64,000 nt of DNA from Blastopirellula marina DSM 3645 (GCF_000153105.1 NZ_CH672376.1:3443424-3507423), one strand, 5' to 3'; positions 20,506 through 29,539 are shown, counted from the stretch's first letter. A program made the numbers and translations. Notes: generated by a model from the letters alone, not told the origin.

Positions 20506-22656
20506 ATGTCATTCGGTTTTTTGCCAATCATGAACCATCACATCAGCATGATCTCGTTTTCGCTGATCGCGTACATCGGGCCCGGCGCAGGATTCGCTTT
20601 GGCAGGCTCTTTTATGGCTGTATTTGGCGCCGTCGTCTCGGCGATCTCGATGGTCCTGCTTTGGCCTTTGCGACGCGTCTTGCGAGTCCTGCTACGGAAA
20701 CGACCGCCGCGCAAACCGCGATTTCAACGCGTCGTCATCTTGGGGCTGGACGGTCTGGATCACAAACTCACGCAGCAAATGCTTGCAGCCGGCAAGCTTC
20801 CGAATCTCGCCAAGCTCCAAGCAACGGGGAGCTTCCAATCGTTACGAAGCACGTTGCCGCCGATTTCGCCTGTCGCGTGGTCCACGTTTCAAACCGGCGT
20901 GAATCCTGGCAAGCACAACATCTTTGATTTTCTAACGCCGGATGAAACAACCTATCAACCGAAGCTCAGCTCGGTAGAAATTCGTTCCGCCAGCAAGAGC
21001 ATCGGGCTTGGTCCACTCCGATGGAACTACTCAAAGCCAGATGTGAGGATGCTACGTAAGAGCAAGCCCTTTTGGAGTCTGCTAAGCGACTACGGCGTCT
21101 TCAACTCCATCATTCGCGTGCCGATTACTTTTCCGCCCGAAAAACTTCGCGGGGTGCAGTTGTCCGCGATGTGCGTGCCTGACTTGCGGGGAACGCAAGG
21201 AACCTTCTCGCAATATACGACGCAAGCTCGTGAAGACCGGCTCAAGACCGGCGGTGAAGTGCATTACGTCCAACGCCATGGAGACCGCCTGGATTGTCAC
21301 CTGTTGGGACCGCCCAGCAGCAACCCACGTGACAAGGGTGCGTTGAAATTGCCGTTCCAGCTGCGGATCATCGATAAAAATTCGGCCTGGTTAACCATCG
21401 GCGGCGCCAAGCATCGACTCACCCAAGGGGAATACACCGATTGGATCCAAGTTTCGTTTCGCGCCAGTTGGGCCGTTTCGGTGCACGGCGTCTGTCGATT
21501 TATGCTGTTAAGCACCGAACCGGATTTCGAGCTTTATGTCACGCCGATCAATATTGATCCCGAGCATCCCGCGATGGCGATCGGCTACCCGGCGGTTTAT
21601 CCGATCTATCTGGCCAAACGCCAAGGTCCCTATGCGACATTAGGGTTAGCGGAAGATACATGGGGATTGAGCGAGCAAGTTCTCAACGACGAACACTTTC
21701 TGCGTCAGTGCATGGACATTGATGTCGAACGGGAAACGATGTTCTTCGACAGCCTAGACAAGGTTCGCCAAGGGCTGTGCGTCTGCGTCTTTGACGGCGT
21801 CGATCGAATGCAACACATGTTCTGGCGATACCACGACAAGTCTCACCCAGCTCGACCGGCGATCATTCCGCCGGTGCTCGAAGACGCAGTCGAAGACCTT
21901 TACGCTCGCATGGATGAGCTCGTCGGTCGCACCCTCGACAAGTGTGCAGGGACCGACACCATGCTCATGGTCCTGTCGGATCACGGTTTCAATACTTTTC
22001 GACGCGGCGTCGATCTCAATCGCTGGTTGGAGGAAAACGGCTATCTGGTCGTGGATGATGCGCGCCGCGGAGAAGACTATCTCGCTGGCGTCGATTGGTC
22101 TCGAACGAAAGCCTTCGCGATCGGACTGACCGGCATCTTTATCAATCTACGCGGTAAGTTTGAGCAAGGAGTGGTCGCGCCGGGCGAAGAGGCCGAAGCG
22201 TTGCGTGCACAAATCGCCCAGCAACTTGCTCAAGCAACCGATCCGCAGACCGATGTGAAAGCGGTTCGCCGAGTCTACGAAGCGGTGAAAGCCTATCGCG
22301 GACCGTACAAAGAGAACGCCCCCGATCTGATCGTCGGTTACGAGAGTGGTTATCGCGTTTCGTGGGACGCAGCGGTCGGACGAACCAGCCGCGAAATCTT
22401 TCACGACAACACCAAGGCTTGGAGCGGCGACCACTGCGTCGATCCCGCCGTCGTGCCAGGCGTGCTGTTTTGCAATCATGCGATCAGCACGCAAACGCCG
22501 CGATTACTCGATCTCGCGCCCACCGTGCTCGACCTGTTCGGCTGTCCCATTCCCGACTACATGGATGGCGAGCCGCTGACGTTTGAGGAAGCACAAATTC
22601 CAACCGCCGAGTTCACCCCTGCTCCGATCGAAACTCCCCAAAAGGTGGCCTCATGA
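20506..22656 (+). CDS. alkaline-phosphatase-superfamily protein, membrane-anchored (paralog 1)
   Basis: About 716 aa from ATG 20506, preceded by GGGAG at the right distance. An N-terminal hydrophobic region (SLIAYIGPGAGFALAGSF, then a long helix) anchors it, followed by a basic stretch RKRPPRKPRFQR. The catalytic domain is of the type I phosphodiesterase/nucleotide-pyrophosphatase group: VVILGLDGLD with the first metal Asp, ISPVAWSTFQTG with the probable Ser nucleophile, MLMVLSDHGFNTF with Asp/His, and a C-terminal GDHCVDP motif with a His. The substrate is unknown. The 3' end overlaps the next paralog by 4 nt (ATGA). Confidence 0.88.
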   Translation: MSFGFLPIMNHHISMISFSLIAYIGPGAGFALAGSFMAVFGAVVSAISMVLLWPLRRVLRVLLRKRPPRKPRFQRVVILGLDGLDHKLTQQMLAAGKLPNLAKLQATGSFQSLRSTLPPISPVAWSTFQTGVNPGKHNIFDFLTPDETTYQPKLSSVEIRSASKSIGLGPLRWNYSKPDVRMLRKSKPFWSLLSDYGVFNSIIRVPITFPPEKLRGVQLSAMCVPDLRGTQGTFSQYTTQAREDRLKTGGEVHYVQRHGDRLDCHLLGPPSSNPRDKGALKLPFQLRIIDKNSAWLTIGGAKHRLTQGEYTDWIQVSFRASWAVSVHGVCRFMLLSTEPDFELYVTPINIDPEHPAMAIGYPAVYPIYLAKRQGPYATLGLAEDTWGLSEQVLNDEHFLRQCMDIDVERETMFFDSLDKVRQGLCVCVFDGVDRMQHMFWRYHDKSHPARPAIIPPVLEDAVEDLYARMDELVGRTLDKCAGTDTMLMVLSDHGFNTFRRGVDLNRWLEENGYLVVDDARRGEDYLAGVDWSRTKAFAIGLTGIFINLRGKFEQGVVAPGEEAEALRAQIAQQLAQATDPQTDVKAVRRVYEAVKAYRGPYKENAPDLIVGYESGYRVSWDAAVGRTSREIFHDNTKAWSGDHCVDPAVVPGVLFCNHAISTQTPRLLDLAPTVLDLFGCPIPDYMDGEPLTFEEAQIPTAEFTPAPIETPQKVAS

Positions 22657-24698
22657 CGCAATCCGCTAACAACTCCGTTTCGCGACGAGCGATTCTGCAA
22701 GGAGCGGCGGCAACAGCCGGCGTCGGCGCGCTTGGCGCCACGTCGTACTGGTTGGGCGGGGTCAATCGCGTCTCGCGCAGCTTCGGCAAAAAAGTGATTG
22801 TGATCGGTGTGGACGGAATGGATCCGCGACTCTGTCGCAGCCTCATGAATTCAGGAAAGATGCCGAACATGAAGCGGATGGCGGCGGTCGGCGGCTTCAG
22901 CAATTTGGCGACCAGTTGCCCGCCGCAAAGCCCCGTCGCATGGGCGAACTTTATCAACGGCGCTGGCCCCGGTTCGCACGGGATTTTTGATTTTATCCAT
23001 CGTCACCCACACGATCAGTGCGTCCCCTTCTACTCGGCGGCGGAGACGCTTCCCGGCGACGGCTTTGTCGAATTGGGGGAACATCGTCTGCAACTAGACT
23101 TTTGGCCGTTCAACCATGAGCCGCCCAAAACGGTCTTGCGTCGCCAGGGGGTTCCTTTCTGGGATTTTCTCGACAAACAGCGAATCACATCCGTCTTTTA
23201 CGACTTGCCGTCCAACTATCCCCCCAGTCCGTCGCAGTACGGATATCATCGCTGCGTCTGCGGAATGGGGACGCCTGACATGCAGGGGACGTATGGAACG
23301 TATCAATACTTCAGCGAGGATTCGCCGGCGAGCGGCCTTGATGAAGGTGGAGGAAAACGATCGAAAATCGCCTTTGAAAACGGCTCGGCTCGCGTCACGC
23401 TAATCGGTCCTGAAAACAGCATGCTCAAACATCCGACTCCGATTACAGTCGACGTCGACGTGCATCGAGATAGCGCCTCCAGCACGGTTCTCCTGGAAGT
23501 ACAAGGACAGAAAATCATGCTAAAACCGGGCGAATGGAGTCGCTGGACGAAGCTGGATTTCAGCATCTCCACTCCGCGTCCTTTGCCCAGCCAGCATGCC
23601 AACGGGATCTGTCGGTTCTTTCTACAAGAATCGGGCCCCAATTTTCGCTTGTATGTGACTCCGATCAATGTCGACCCGTCAAATCCGGCAGTTCAACTAT
23701 CGGAGCCGTCGAACTTTATCGAAGATGTCTCGCAAGATCTTGGATTGTTCTACACGACCGGTTTTCAAGAGGATCACAAAGCGAGATCGAACGGCGTCTT
23801 CAACGACGACGAGTTCCGGCGCCAAGCGACCAGCGTTCTGGAAGAGCGTCTCACGCTGTTTGAGTATGCGGTCGAAAACTATGACGACGGTTTGCTGTTC
23901 TTCTACTTCTCCAGTAGCGATCTCCAATCGCACATGTTTTGGTGGGACGCCGACGAAGATCCGCAACATCCAACAAGATCGTCCCCCGAAGCGGCGAGTC
24001 GATTTCAGTACGTCAAAGAATTGTATCAGCGACTGGATGGAATTATCGGCGATATCTACGACCGTTACGGCGACAAAGCGACGATCTACATCATGAGCGA
24101 TCATGGATTCGCTAATTTTGGCCGCCAGTTCAATGTCAATTCTTGGCTGCGCGATTTTGGATATTTGAATCCGCGCGAGTGCGCGTCGATCCTGACCGAC
24201 GCCGATTGGTCGCGCACGCGCGCCTATGGTCTGGGCATCAATGGACTCTATTTGAACCTCAAAGGTCGCGAGCGAGACGGGATCGTGGAACCCGGCGAAG
24301 AGCAGGAAAAGCTGACGCGACAATTGATCGCGCGACTGAAATCCGTTCGTGACTTCAACGGGAAACAAGTCATCCGCAACGTCTATCGGGCCAGCGAAAT
24401 CTATGCTGGCAATGCGACCGCGCTGGCGCCTGATCTGATCATCGGCTATGCCCGCGGTTATCGGGCCTCGTGGGAGACCTGCCTGGGCGAGCTGACGCCG
24501 GATGTCCTGCTTGATAACACGTCGGCCTGGAGCGCCGATCATTGCGCCGACGCTCTAGAAGTCCCCGGCATCCTCTGCTGCAACAAACCGATCCATTCCG
24601 CAAATCCTTCGCTGACCGATATCGCGCCGTCGATTCTGGCTGACTTTGGGATCCAAACGCCTGCCACGATGACGGGCCGCAGCGTCTTTACGACCTAA
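22653..24698 (+). CDS. alkaline-phosphatase-superfamily protein, Tat-exported (paralog 2)
   Basis: 681 aa. A twin-arginine signal is visible (SRRAILQGAAATAGVGALG), so it should be exported folded, unlike paralog 1. The metal/nucleophile motifs are conserved: VIGVDGMD, QSPVAWANFINGAGPGSHG (Ser retained), IYIMSDHGFANFG and SADHCAD. Long stretches match the upstream gene, for example LYVTPINVDPSNPAV against LYVTPINIDPEHPAM, showing a tandem duplication followed by a change of export route. It sits in the middle of the operon and is translationally coupled to paralog 1. Its substrate is unknown; phospho- or sulfo-ester hydrolysis or transfer is possible. Confidence 0.88.
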   Translation: MTQSANNSVSRRAILQGAAATAGVGALGATSYWLGGVNRVSRSFGKKVIVIGVDGMDPRLCRSLMNSGKMPNMKRMAAVGGFSNLATSCPPQSPVAWANFINGAGPGSHGIFDFIHRHPHDQCVPFYSAAETLPGDGFVELGEHRLQLDFWPFNHEPPKTVLRRQGVPFWDFLDKQRITSVFYDLPSNYPPSPSQYGYHRCVCGMGTPDMQGTYGTYQYFSEDSPASGLDEGGGKRSKIAFENGSARVTLIGPENSMLKHPTPITVDVDVHRDSASSTVLLEVQGQKIMLKPGEWSRWTKLDFSISTPRPLPSQHANGICRFFLQESGPNFRLYVTPINVDPSNPAVQLSEPSNFIEDVSQDLGLFYTTGFQEDHKARSNGVFNDDEFRRQATSVLEERLTLFEYAVENYDDGLLFFYFSSSDLQSHMFWWDADEDPQHPTRSSPEAASRFQYVKELYQRLDGIIGDIYDRYGDKATIYIMSDHGFANFGRQFNVNSWLRDFGYLNPRECASILTDADWSRTRAYGLGINGLYLNLKGRERDGIVEPGEEQEKLTRQLIARLKSVRDFNGKQVIRNVYRASEIYAGNATALAPDLIIGYARGYRASWETCLGELTPDVLLDNTSAWSADHCADALEVPGILCCNKPIHSANPSLTDIAPSILADFGIQTPATMTGRSVFTT

Positions 24699-24727
24699 AA
24701 CCAACTGCACTGTGACTGGAGACGAAC

Positions 24728-24913
24728 ATGGCGAAAGTAATGCTCGACAACAATCTGTACGATCGCGCCAAACAGGCCGCGGCCAAGAATGGCTATAGCA
24801 GCGTTGATGAATTGATCGCGACGGCTGTCGAAAACGAGATCAAACGGATCGGTGAGGCCGACGCCGAAAAGCAGGTCGCCGATCAACTACGAGGCCTGGG
24901 CTACATTGAGTGA
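24728..24913 (+). CDS. 61-aa protein, possible ribbon-helix-helix type
   Basis: 61 aa, preceded by a GGAGAC ribosome site. It begins with a short strand-like MAKVMLDNNLYDRAKQAA and has two helices (YSSVDELIATAVENEIKRI), a pattern like small ribbon-helix-helix proteins, but the similarity is weak. It ends in QLRGLGYIE, a LRxLGY(I/V) motif that also occurs inside the arylsulfotransferase of this operon and, as I recall, at the ends of many sulfatase-like proteins. It lies between phosphatase paralog 2 and the membrane protein, 4 nt upstream of the latter, so it is certainly co-translated. No toxin partner is seen. Confidence 0.7.
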   Translation: MAKVMLDNNLYDRAKQAAAKNGYSSVDELIATAVENEIKRIGEADAEKQVADQLRGLGYIE

Positions 24914-24917
24914 TTCT

Positions 24918-25751
24918 ATGCTGACGCAGATCGTGGTCTGGTTAAATCAATGGGCGAACGGGATCGCCGGACTCGTGCTGCGCCCAGTCAGTTGGACGCC
25001 GGGGTGGGTTTCGACCACCGTAATCGGCGCCCTCGCAGGCGTCGCGATGCTGATCGTCTTCAAGTACACGTCGCATCAATCGGCGATAAAACGGACGCGC
25101 AATCAAATCAAGGCCAATCTGCTGGCCTTATCGCTGTTCAAGGATGATTTGCGAGTCGGCCTGCGCGCCCAGGGAAGCCTGCTTCTCGGCGCCGGCCAAC
25201 TGCTGGGGCTTTCGCTGGCGCCGATGTTGGTCATGTTGATTCCAACTTGCCTCTTGTTGGGTCAATTGGCGCTGTGGTACCAAGCGAAGCCCTTGGCAGT
25301 TGGCGAAGAAGCGATTGTCACGCTCCATACGGCGCACGATCCTGATAGCGTCGCCAACGTACAAATCGCGGCGGCGCCGTTCTTTGAGGTCGCCAAGGGG
25401 CCCGTACGTGCGCCCGCCGACGACTTCGTCAGTTGGCAATTAAGGGGGCTACAGCCGGGGACTCATGAAATCACATTTGAGCTTGCCGACCAACAATTCA
25501 CCAAACAATTCTCGGTAGGCGACGGCTACATGCCGATCAGTCTGCTGCGACCGGCGTGGAACTGGAGCGAGGTATTGCTGCATCCTCGCGAAGCTCCCTT
25601 TGGCGCCGCTTCGCCTGTGCAATCCATTGAAATCGTCTATCCCGATCGCGACTCGTGGACCAGCGGAACGGATAGCTGGCTGATCTATTGGTTTTTGATT
25701 TCGATGGTCGCCGCGTTCGCCGCTCGTCCCTTTCTGAATGTCAATATTTAG
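24918..25751 (+). CDS. membrane protein of unknown function
   Basis: About 277 aa from ATG 24918, four bases after the previous stop. Hydrophobic segments lie near residues 28-50, 90-120 and 255-273. Between the first two is a basic amphipathic stretch (SHQSAIKRTRNQIKANLLA). The central 130 residues are beta-rich and probably face the periplasm (VTLHTAHDPDSVANVQIA, then GLQPGTHEITFELADQQF). The N-terminal topology resembles EMC3/TMCO1-type (DUF106) insertase relatives, but I cannot confirm this. It is always likely to function with the neighbouring phosphatase-like and sulfotransferase proteins, given the tight spacing. Confidence 0.72.
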   Translation: MLTQIVVWLNQWANGIAGLVLRPVSWTPGWVSTTVIGALAGVAMLIVFKYTSHQSAIKRTRNQIKANLLALSLFKDDLRVGLRAQGSLLLGAGQLLGLSLAPMLVMLIPTCLLLGQLALWYQAKPLAVGEEAIVTLHTAHDPDSVANVQIAAAPFFEVAKGPVRAPADDFVSWQLRGLQPGTHEITFELADQQFTKQFSVGDGYMPISLLRPAWNWSEVLLHPREAPFGAASPVQSIEIVYPDRDSWTSGTDSWLIYWFLISMVAAFAARPFLNVNI

Positions 25752-25787
25752 TCCTCGCTACTCGCACTGCGATTCAGGTGAAACAGC

Positions 25788-26372
25788 ATGTTCGACTCGA
25801 CTGAAATTACCATTGTTTCGGGGCTTCCCCGCTCGGGCACGTCGCTGATGATGCAGATGCTTGATCGCGGAGGGATCCCGGCGTTGACCGACGAAATCCG
25901 TACGGCCGATACCGACAACCCCCAAGGCTACTTCGAATACGAACGCGTTAAACAGACGAGAGATGATCCCTCTTGGCTGGATCACGCCGATGGCAAAGTC
26001 GTAAAAATGGTCTCGTCGCTCCTCTACGATCTACCGACTACGCACTCTTGCCGCGTCCTCTTCATGCGGCGCGACATCGACGAGATTCTCGATTCGCAAG
26101 AGAAGATGCTCACGCGACTGGGTCGACCAGCCGCGCGCCGTGAGGATATCAAACAGGCGTTCTCCGTCCATCTCGATCGGCTATTGCAATGGCTGCCGAC
26201 GCAAGAACATCTACAAGTGCTGCAAGTGAGCTACAACGATCTCTTCGTTTCACCGAACGAAGAGATTGGGAAAGTGACGCGTTTTCTCGATCGCGAATTG
26301 GATTTGCCGGCGATGGTCGACGTGATCGATCCCGGCCTATATCGCAATCGTAGTTCCGATATTTCTGTCTGA
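25788..26372 (+). CDS. PAPS-dependent sulfotransferase family protein
   Basis: 194 aa, cytoplasmic, preceded by AGGTG. The N-terminus has the 5'-phosphosulfate-binding loop GLPRSGTSLM (residues 11-20). A second PAPS contact is likely in VLFMRRDIDEILDSQEKM near residue 85. This is the Sulfotransfer fold but on the short side for the family. It would transfer sulfate from PAPS to an unknown acceptor. It is the last gene of the operon that begins with the PAPS-independent sulfotransferase at 18272, so both types of sulfate transfer chemistry are encoded in one transcript. The start is the only reasonable ATG. Confidence 0.85.
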   Translation: MFDSTEITIVSGLPRSGTSLMMQMLDRGGIPALTDEIRTADTDNPQGYFEYERVKQTRDDPSWLDHADGKVVKMVSSLLYDLPTTHSCRVLFMRRDIDEILDSQEKMLTRLGRPAARREDIKQAFSVHLDRLLQWLPTQEHLQVLQVSYNDLFVSPNEEIGKVTRFLDRELDLPAMVDVIDPGLYRNRSSDISV

Positions 26373-26419
26373 GATTGAGCGGCAAGACAAACGTAACTGC
26401 ATGTGGTCGGTTTGTCGAA

Positions 26420-26437
26420 AGCGGCACAAGCGCCGCT
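26420..26437. terminator. hairpin between convergent genes
   Basis: AGCGGC-ACAAGC-GCCGCT forms a perfect 6-bp stem with a 6-nt loop in the 76-bp gap between the convergent sulfotransferase and SGNH genes. It is followed by a C/T-rich run (TTCCCCCTTTT), so on the plus strand it could end the upstream operon. The T run is short and interrupted, so termination is not certain. Confidence 0.45.
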
Positions 26438-26448
26438 GCTTCCCCCTT

Positions 26449-27297
26449 TTACTCCGTTTTCCGCTTGCGCAGGTCATCGGTCAGGTACTTCGCCGTTTCT
26501 ACGGCAATCACGTTGTACCCGGCGAGATTGGGATGGCGATCGCCGTACCAACCTGGCAGATGCCCAAATATTCCGTCAAGTTCGTTATCGAGGACCACGA
26601 CGTGTCCACCATGAACGTAAGGGGCGACAAAGGCATGATAGTTCGAGGGCACCTTCTCGACAGAATAACGCCGGTAGCTCAGCGAATTGACGCCGTGCAC
26701 TTGGAGAGCTTTGCCGTACAGCGGATAGATGTCGAACACCGGAAGCTGTTCTTTCTCCGCCACTTGGCGAACGCGCGAGTTGATCTCTTGGCTGACCTCC
26801 GCTTTACTGAAGGGAGTCACCGTCATCAGAACAATTTGGGCGTCCGGGTGATTCTTGCGAATCCGCGCGATCAACCCGTGAAAGTCGAGGGGGAAGTTCG
26901 TCGCAAAATCCTCTCGACGCGCGTAATCGTTGATGCCATACCGAATGAAGATGTAATCAATCCCCGGTAGTTCGGCAACTTCCCTGTCGTATCGACCTGA
27001 ATTGACGAATCGATCGATCGTATCGCCGCTCTGGCCGTTGTTGATGACATGCGTCGGGGGAAGATCCCCTTCCGCTTCCAACAATTGTTCGATCACTTGC
27101 TCTAACTGAGGCGCCGCCGGCTTGATCAGACGAGGAATGGAGCCTTCGGTAGTACTATCGCCGAGCAACAGAATCTGCAGCTTCCCGCCGTGCTCGGCCT
27201 GTGCCGTAAGCGAGAGCCCGGAAACGATAACGATCGCGGCCAGCAGCATTAGCAGCTTAGGAAGATGGAATCTGATCACAGGAAAACGATGAATCAT
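26449..27297 (-). CDS. exported SGNH/GDSL-family hydrolase
   Basis: 282 aa from ATG 27297; the frame is open for 112 codons further upstream, but that part overlaps the Gfo/Idh gene and lacks signal or homology. A signal peptide is visible (LPKLLMLLAAIVIVSGLSLT, cut near AQA-EH). The four SGNH blocks are present: GDSTTEG with the nucleophile Ser, GQSGDT, GINDYARR, and GDRHPN with the catalytic His. It is a carbohydrate esterase or similar secreted esterase. Position at the end of the sialidase/symporter operon suggests removal of O-acyl groups from the glycan, as NanS does in sialic acid use. Confidence 0.85.
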   Translation of the reverse strand: MIHRFPVIRFHLPKLLMLLAAIVIVSGLSLTAQAEHGGKLQILLLGDSTTEGSIPRLIKPAAPQLEQVIEQLLEAEGDLPPTHVINNGQSGDTIDRFVNSGRYDREVAELPGIDYIFIRYGINDYARREDFATNFPLDFHGLIARIRKNHPDAQIVLMTVTPFSKAEVSQEINSRVRQVAEKEQLPVFDIYPLYGKALQVHGVNSLSYRRYSVEKVPSNYHAFVAPYVHGGHVVVLDNELDGIFGHLPGWYGDRHPNLAGYNVIAVETAKYLTDDLRKRKTE

Positions 27298-27611
27298 CCG
27301 TCTCGTCTTTCTTGAAAATTGCGTCTCGAAATCGTTGAACATCGGAAGCGAAGTGACGATTATACGACAATTAGCACTGATCGGCCTCGCCCGAGGTGCA
27401 ACCGCAATGGAGGGCGCCGCTGCGAGGCGATGGTCTTTCCGTTCTTCGACGAATCGACAGATCGTTTGTCGAGTCGTCAAAAGATGACGGTCGGTTGACT
27501 GCAAGTTGAGCTCAAGCGGCTCAAACAAATCTACTGAGAACTCGTGACGAGACGCTGAAATGGATCGACCATTGTTACCGATGATGATCTTGATTTCCTC
27601 GACACCGGCGA
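27298..27611. other. 314-bp gap between the SGNH and Gfo/Idh genes
   Basis: I see no gene here. The minus-strand frame that continues upstream of the SGNH ATG is open but looks non-coding (irregular composition, no domain). It could hold a promoter or leader for the SGNH gene. No hairpin or operator stood out. Confidence 0.35.
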
Positions 27612-28628
27612 CTAAATCTCGATCTGGACGCATTGGCCCGTCCGGCAGCTTTCGGCCTCAGCTTCGCTTAAACGGAGCGTCTCTGCGGCATCGGCCAGCG
27701 AAATGCGGTCGGAAGGGATCCCGCGCTGGATACAGTCAATGAAGTGCGCTAACTCCAGTTCGTATCCCATTGCTGCGCTAAGTGGGATTGATTGCTTGCC
27801 GGCGTCGGGCGTCGTCAGTTCAACCTTTGGCGAATCGCAGAGACGATAAACTGCCGTCGCCTGTTCAAAATTGACCAGATACTCCATTTCAAAGCCGAAG
27901 CCCTGCGACATCGACCAAGCCCCTTCCGCCGAGACGATCGCCATGTTGTCGTAGTGATATTGCGTTAGGACATGGTCTATATGCGTCGTGTGCCGCGAAT
28001 AACCGCTGCTAGAAACGGCTTTCGGCATGCCAAACAAATAGCGAACGAAATCCGAGTCATGGATATGCAGGTCCAACAGCGCTCCCCCTGAGGCTTTTCC
28101 GTCGCTATAAAACGGACCGCCAGGGAACTGCGTAATCCGACGAAATGAAGCCGATTGGACGGCGCCATAGCGCTGACTGTCGACCGCCTCTTTTAACCAG
28201 TCCCAGCCAGGCCAAAATCGCATGCACATGGCGCAAAACGAAAGCCCTGGCGATTTCTCCGCTTGTTGAGCCAAGCAAAGCGCCTCGGCGTAGGATCGCG
28301 CCAGCGGCTTCTCGATAATCAGATGCTTTCCAGCTTCCAATGTCAGCGCCCCCAGTCGAGCGTGCGCCGGCGTCGGCAAACAGAGATCAACAATATCGAC
28401 GTCAGCGTCGGCAATCAAATCGCATCCGTCGGCGTATTGCTTTACGGTGGAGAAATCAAATCCCCCTTGCGATTGTCCTTCGATATTTCCCGCCGCGGTT
28501 GTCCGCCCGCAGCGGCGATCTTTATCGAGATCGGCCACAGCGACGACGCAGACGTCCGTTCGCTTTCGATAAACGTCCAGATGGGTTGCGCCCATCATTC
28601 CTAAACCAACGACGCCGACTTTTAACAT
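27612..28628 (-). CDS. Gfo/Idh/MocA-family oxidoreductase
   Basis: 338 aa from ATG 28628; 74 further upstream codons are open but Arg-rich and overlap the isomerase gene. The N-terminal Rossmann fold begins VGVVGLGMMGATHL. The catalytic EKP motif is present (LIIEKPLARSY, near residue 100), followed by the C-terminal alpha/beta domain (GGALLDLHIHDSDFVRYLFG). This is an NAD(P)-dependent sugar or inositol dehydrogenase; the exact substrate is unknown. It lies 56 bp downstream of the sugar isomerase and probably oxidises a sugar imported by the symporter in this operon. Confidence 0.88.
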   Translation of the reverse strand: MLKVGVVGLGMMGATHLDVYRKRTDVCVVAVADLDKDRRCGRTTAAGNIEGQSQGGFDFSTVKQYADGCDLIADADVDIVDLCLPTPAHARLGALTLEAGKHLIIEKPLARSYAEALCLAQQAEKSPGLSFCAMCMRFWPGWDWLKEAVDSQRYGAVQSASFRRITQFPGGPFYSDGKASGGALLDLHIHDSDFVRYLFGMPKAVSSSGYSRHTTHIDHVLTQYHYDNMAIVSAEGAWSMSQGFGFEMEYLVNFEQATAVYRLCDSPKVELTTPDAGKQSIPLSAAMGYELELAHFIDCIQRGIPSDRISLADAAETLRLSEAEAESCRTGQCVQIEI

Positions 28629-28684
28629 GCTTCTGCTTCGTCCTAGGACTAACTTGGGATAGAGAACAAATATTTCAAAGACGT

Positions 28685-29539
28685 TTATGCGGCGACCTGA
28701 CGCACCAACCCGTTTAACGCCGCGGCAGTCCGTCGCAATCGATCTTCTTTGAACGGAAGCATCTCGGCGACGATCGTGGAGTCGTAACCGATGTCGCACA
28801 GCGCAGCGATCGTTTCGACAAGCGGCACGTCTCCTTCGTCTAACTCGCAAAATTCATAACTGCCGCAAAAATCAAACTGATCGCGATACCCTTTGACATG
28901 CACGCGTTTTATTCGCGAGCCTAGCAGATGGATCCAGTCCGGCGGATATTGTTGATAGCCAAGCAAATTTCCTGCGTCAAAATAGACCCCCAAACGATCG
29001 CTGGCGAAACTATCGACAAAGTCCCTTAGCTCGAGCGGAGAATAGAGGAATCCGTTCCAGACGTTTTCGACGCAGAGATCGACACCCACTTTTTCCGCCG
29101 TTTCGAGCAGGCGGCGCACCGCGACCTCAGCGCGTTGGTAGGCGTGATCGTAGCGAACGCGTTCGCCCGGCGAGATGGGACTCGTGACGATGGCCGGCAC
29201 AAACAGCATCGCCTGACATCCCAGCCAGGCGGCTCGTTGCAGCGCTTTTTCATGCAGTTCGATCGCCAGGCGGCGAATCCCCTCATCGTGGCTAGCGGGA
29301 TTGCAGCCCCAACTCATACCGCTTGCGATCGTTTCGACGATGACGCCGGAGTCTTCGATTTCACGACGAATTTGTTCGCATTCGGCTTGCGACAAGTCGA
29401 CGTGCAAAGTTCCGCCGGGGCTGATTGCTAACTCCAGCGCGTCAAATTGATGCTGCTTCGCCAATTGCAGCGCCGTCGCTATGTCACAAGTTCCCGCCAG
29501 TCCGTCAGGCATCGACCAATAGCTAATTCCGGTTAACAA
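28685..29539 (-). CDS. sugar phosphate isomerase/epimerase family (xylose isomerase-like TIM barrel)
   Basis: 284 aa with an AP-endonuclease-2-type TIM barrel. It begins MLTGISYWSMPDG. Metal-ligand stretches are visible: CVENVWNGF near residue 155, YFDAGNLLGY near 188, KRVHVKGYRD near 217 and VAEMLPF near 259. These give the usual Glu, Asp, His and Glu ligands. Such enzymes isomerise or epimerise keto-sugars or inosose. It lies 11 bp downstream of the symporter stop, so the two are clearly co-transcribed, and it feeds the downstream Gfo/Idh enzyme. Confidence 0.87.
   Translation of the reverse strand: MLTGISYWSMPDGLAGTCDIATALQLAKQHQFDALELAISPGGTLHVDLSQAECEQIRREIEDSGVIVETIASGMSWGCNPASHDEGIRRLAIELHEKALQRAAWLGCQAMLFVPAIVTSPISPGERVRYDHAYQRAEVAVRRLLETAEKVGVDLCVENVWNGFLYSPLELRDFVDSFASDRLGVYFDAGNLLGYQQYPPDWIHLLGSRIKRVHVKGYRDQFDFCGSYEFCELDEGDVPLVETIAALCDIGYDSTIVAEMLPFKEDRLRRTAAALNGLVRQVAA

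Noticed and set aside
22653..24698. Idea that AP paralog 2 has lost its catalytic nucleophile (Ser to Ala after Trp)
   Set aside because: Aligned on the TG/NG position, the nucleophile is the Ser of SPVAW, which both paralogs keep.
24728..24913. Toxin-antitoxin pair starting with the 61-aa RHH-like protein
   Set aside because: The following gene encodes a membrane protein with a large beta domain, not a toxin family, and the gene is embedded in a metabolic operon.
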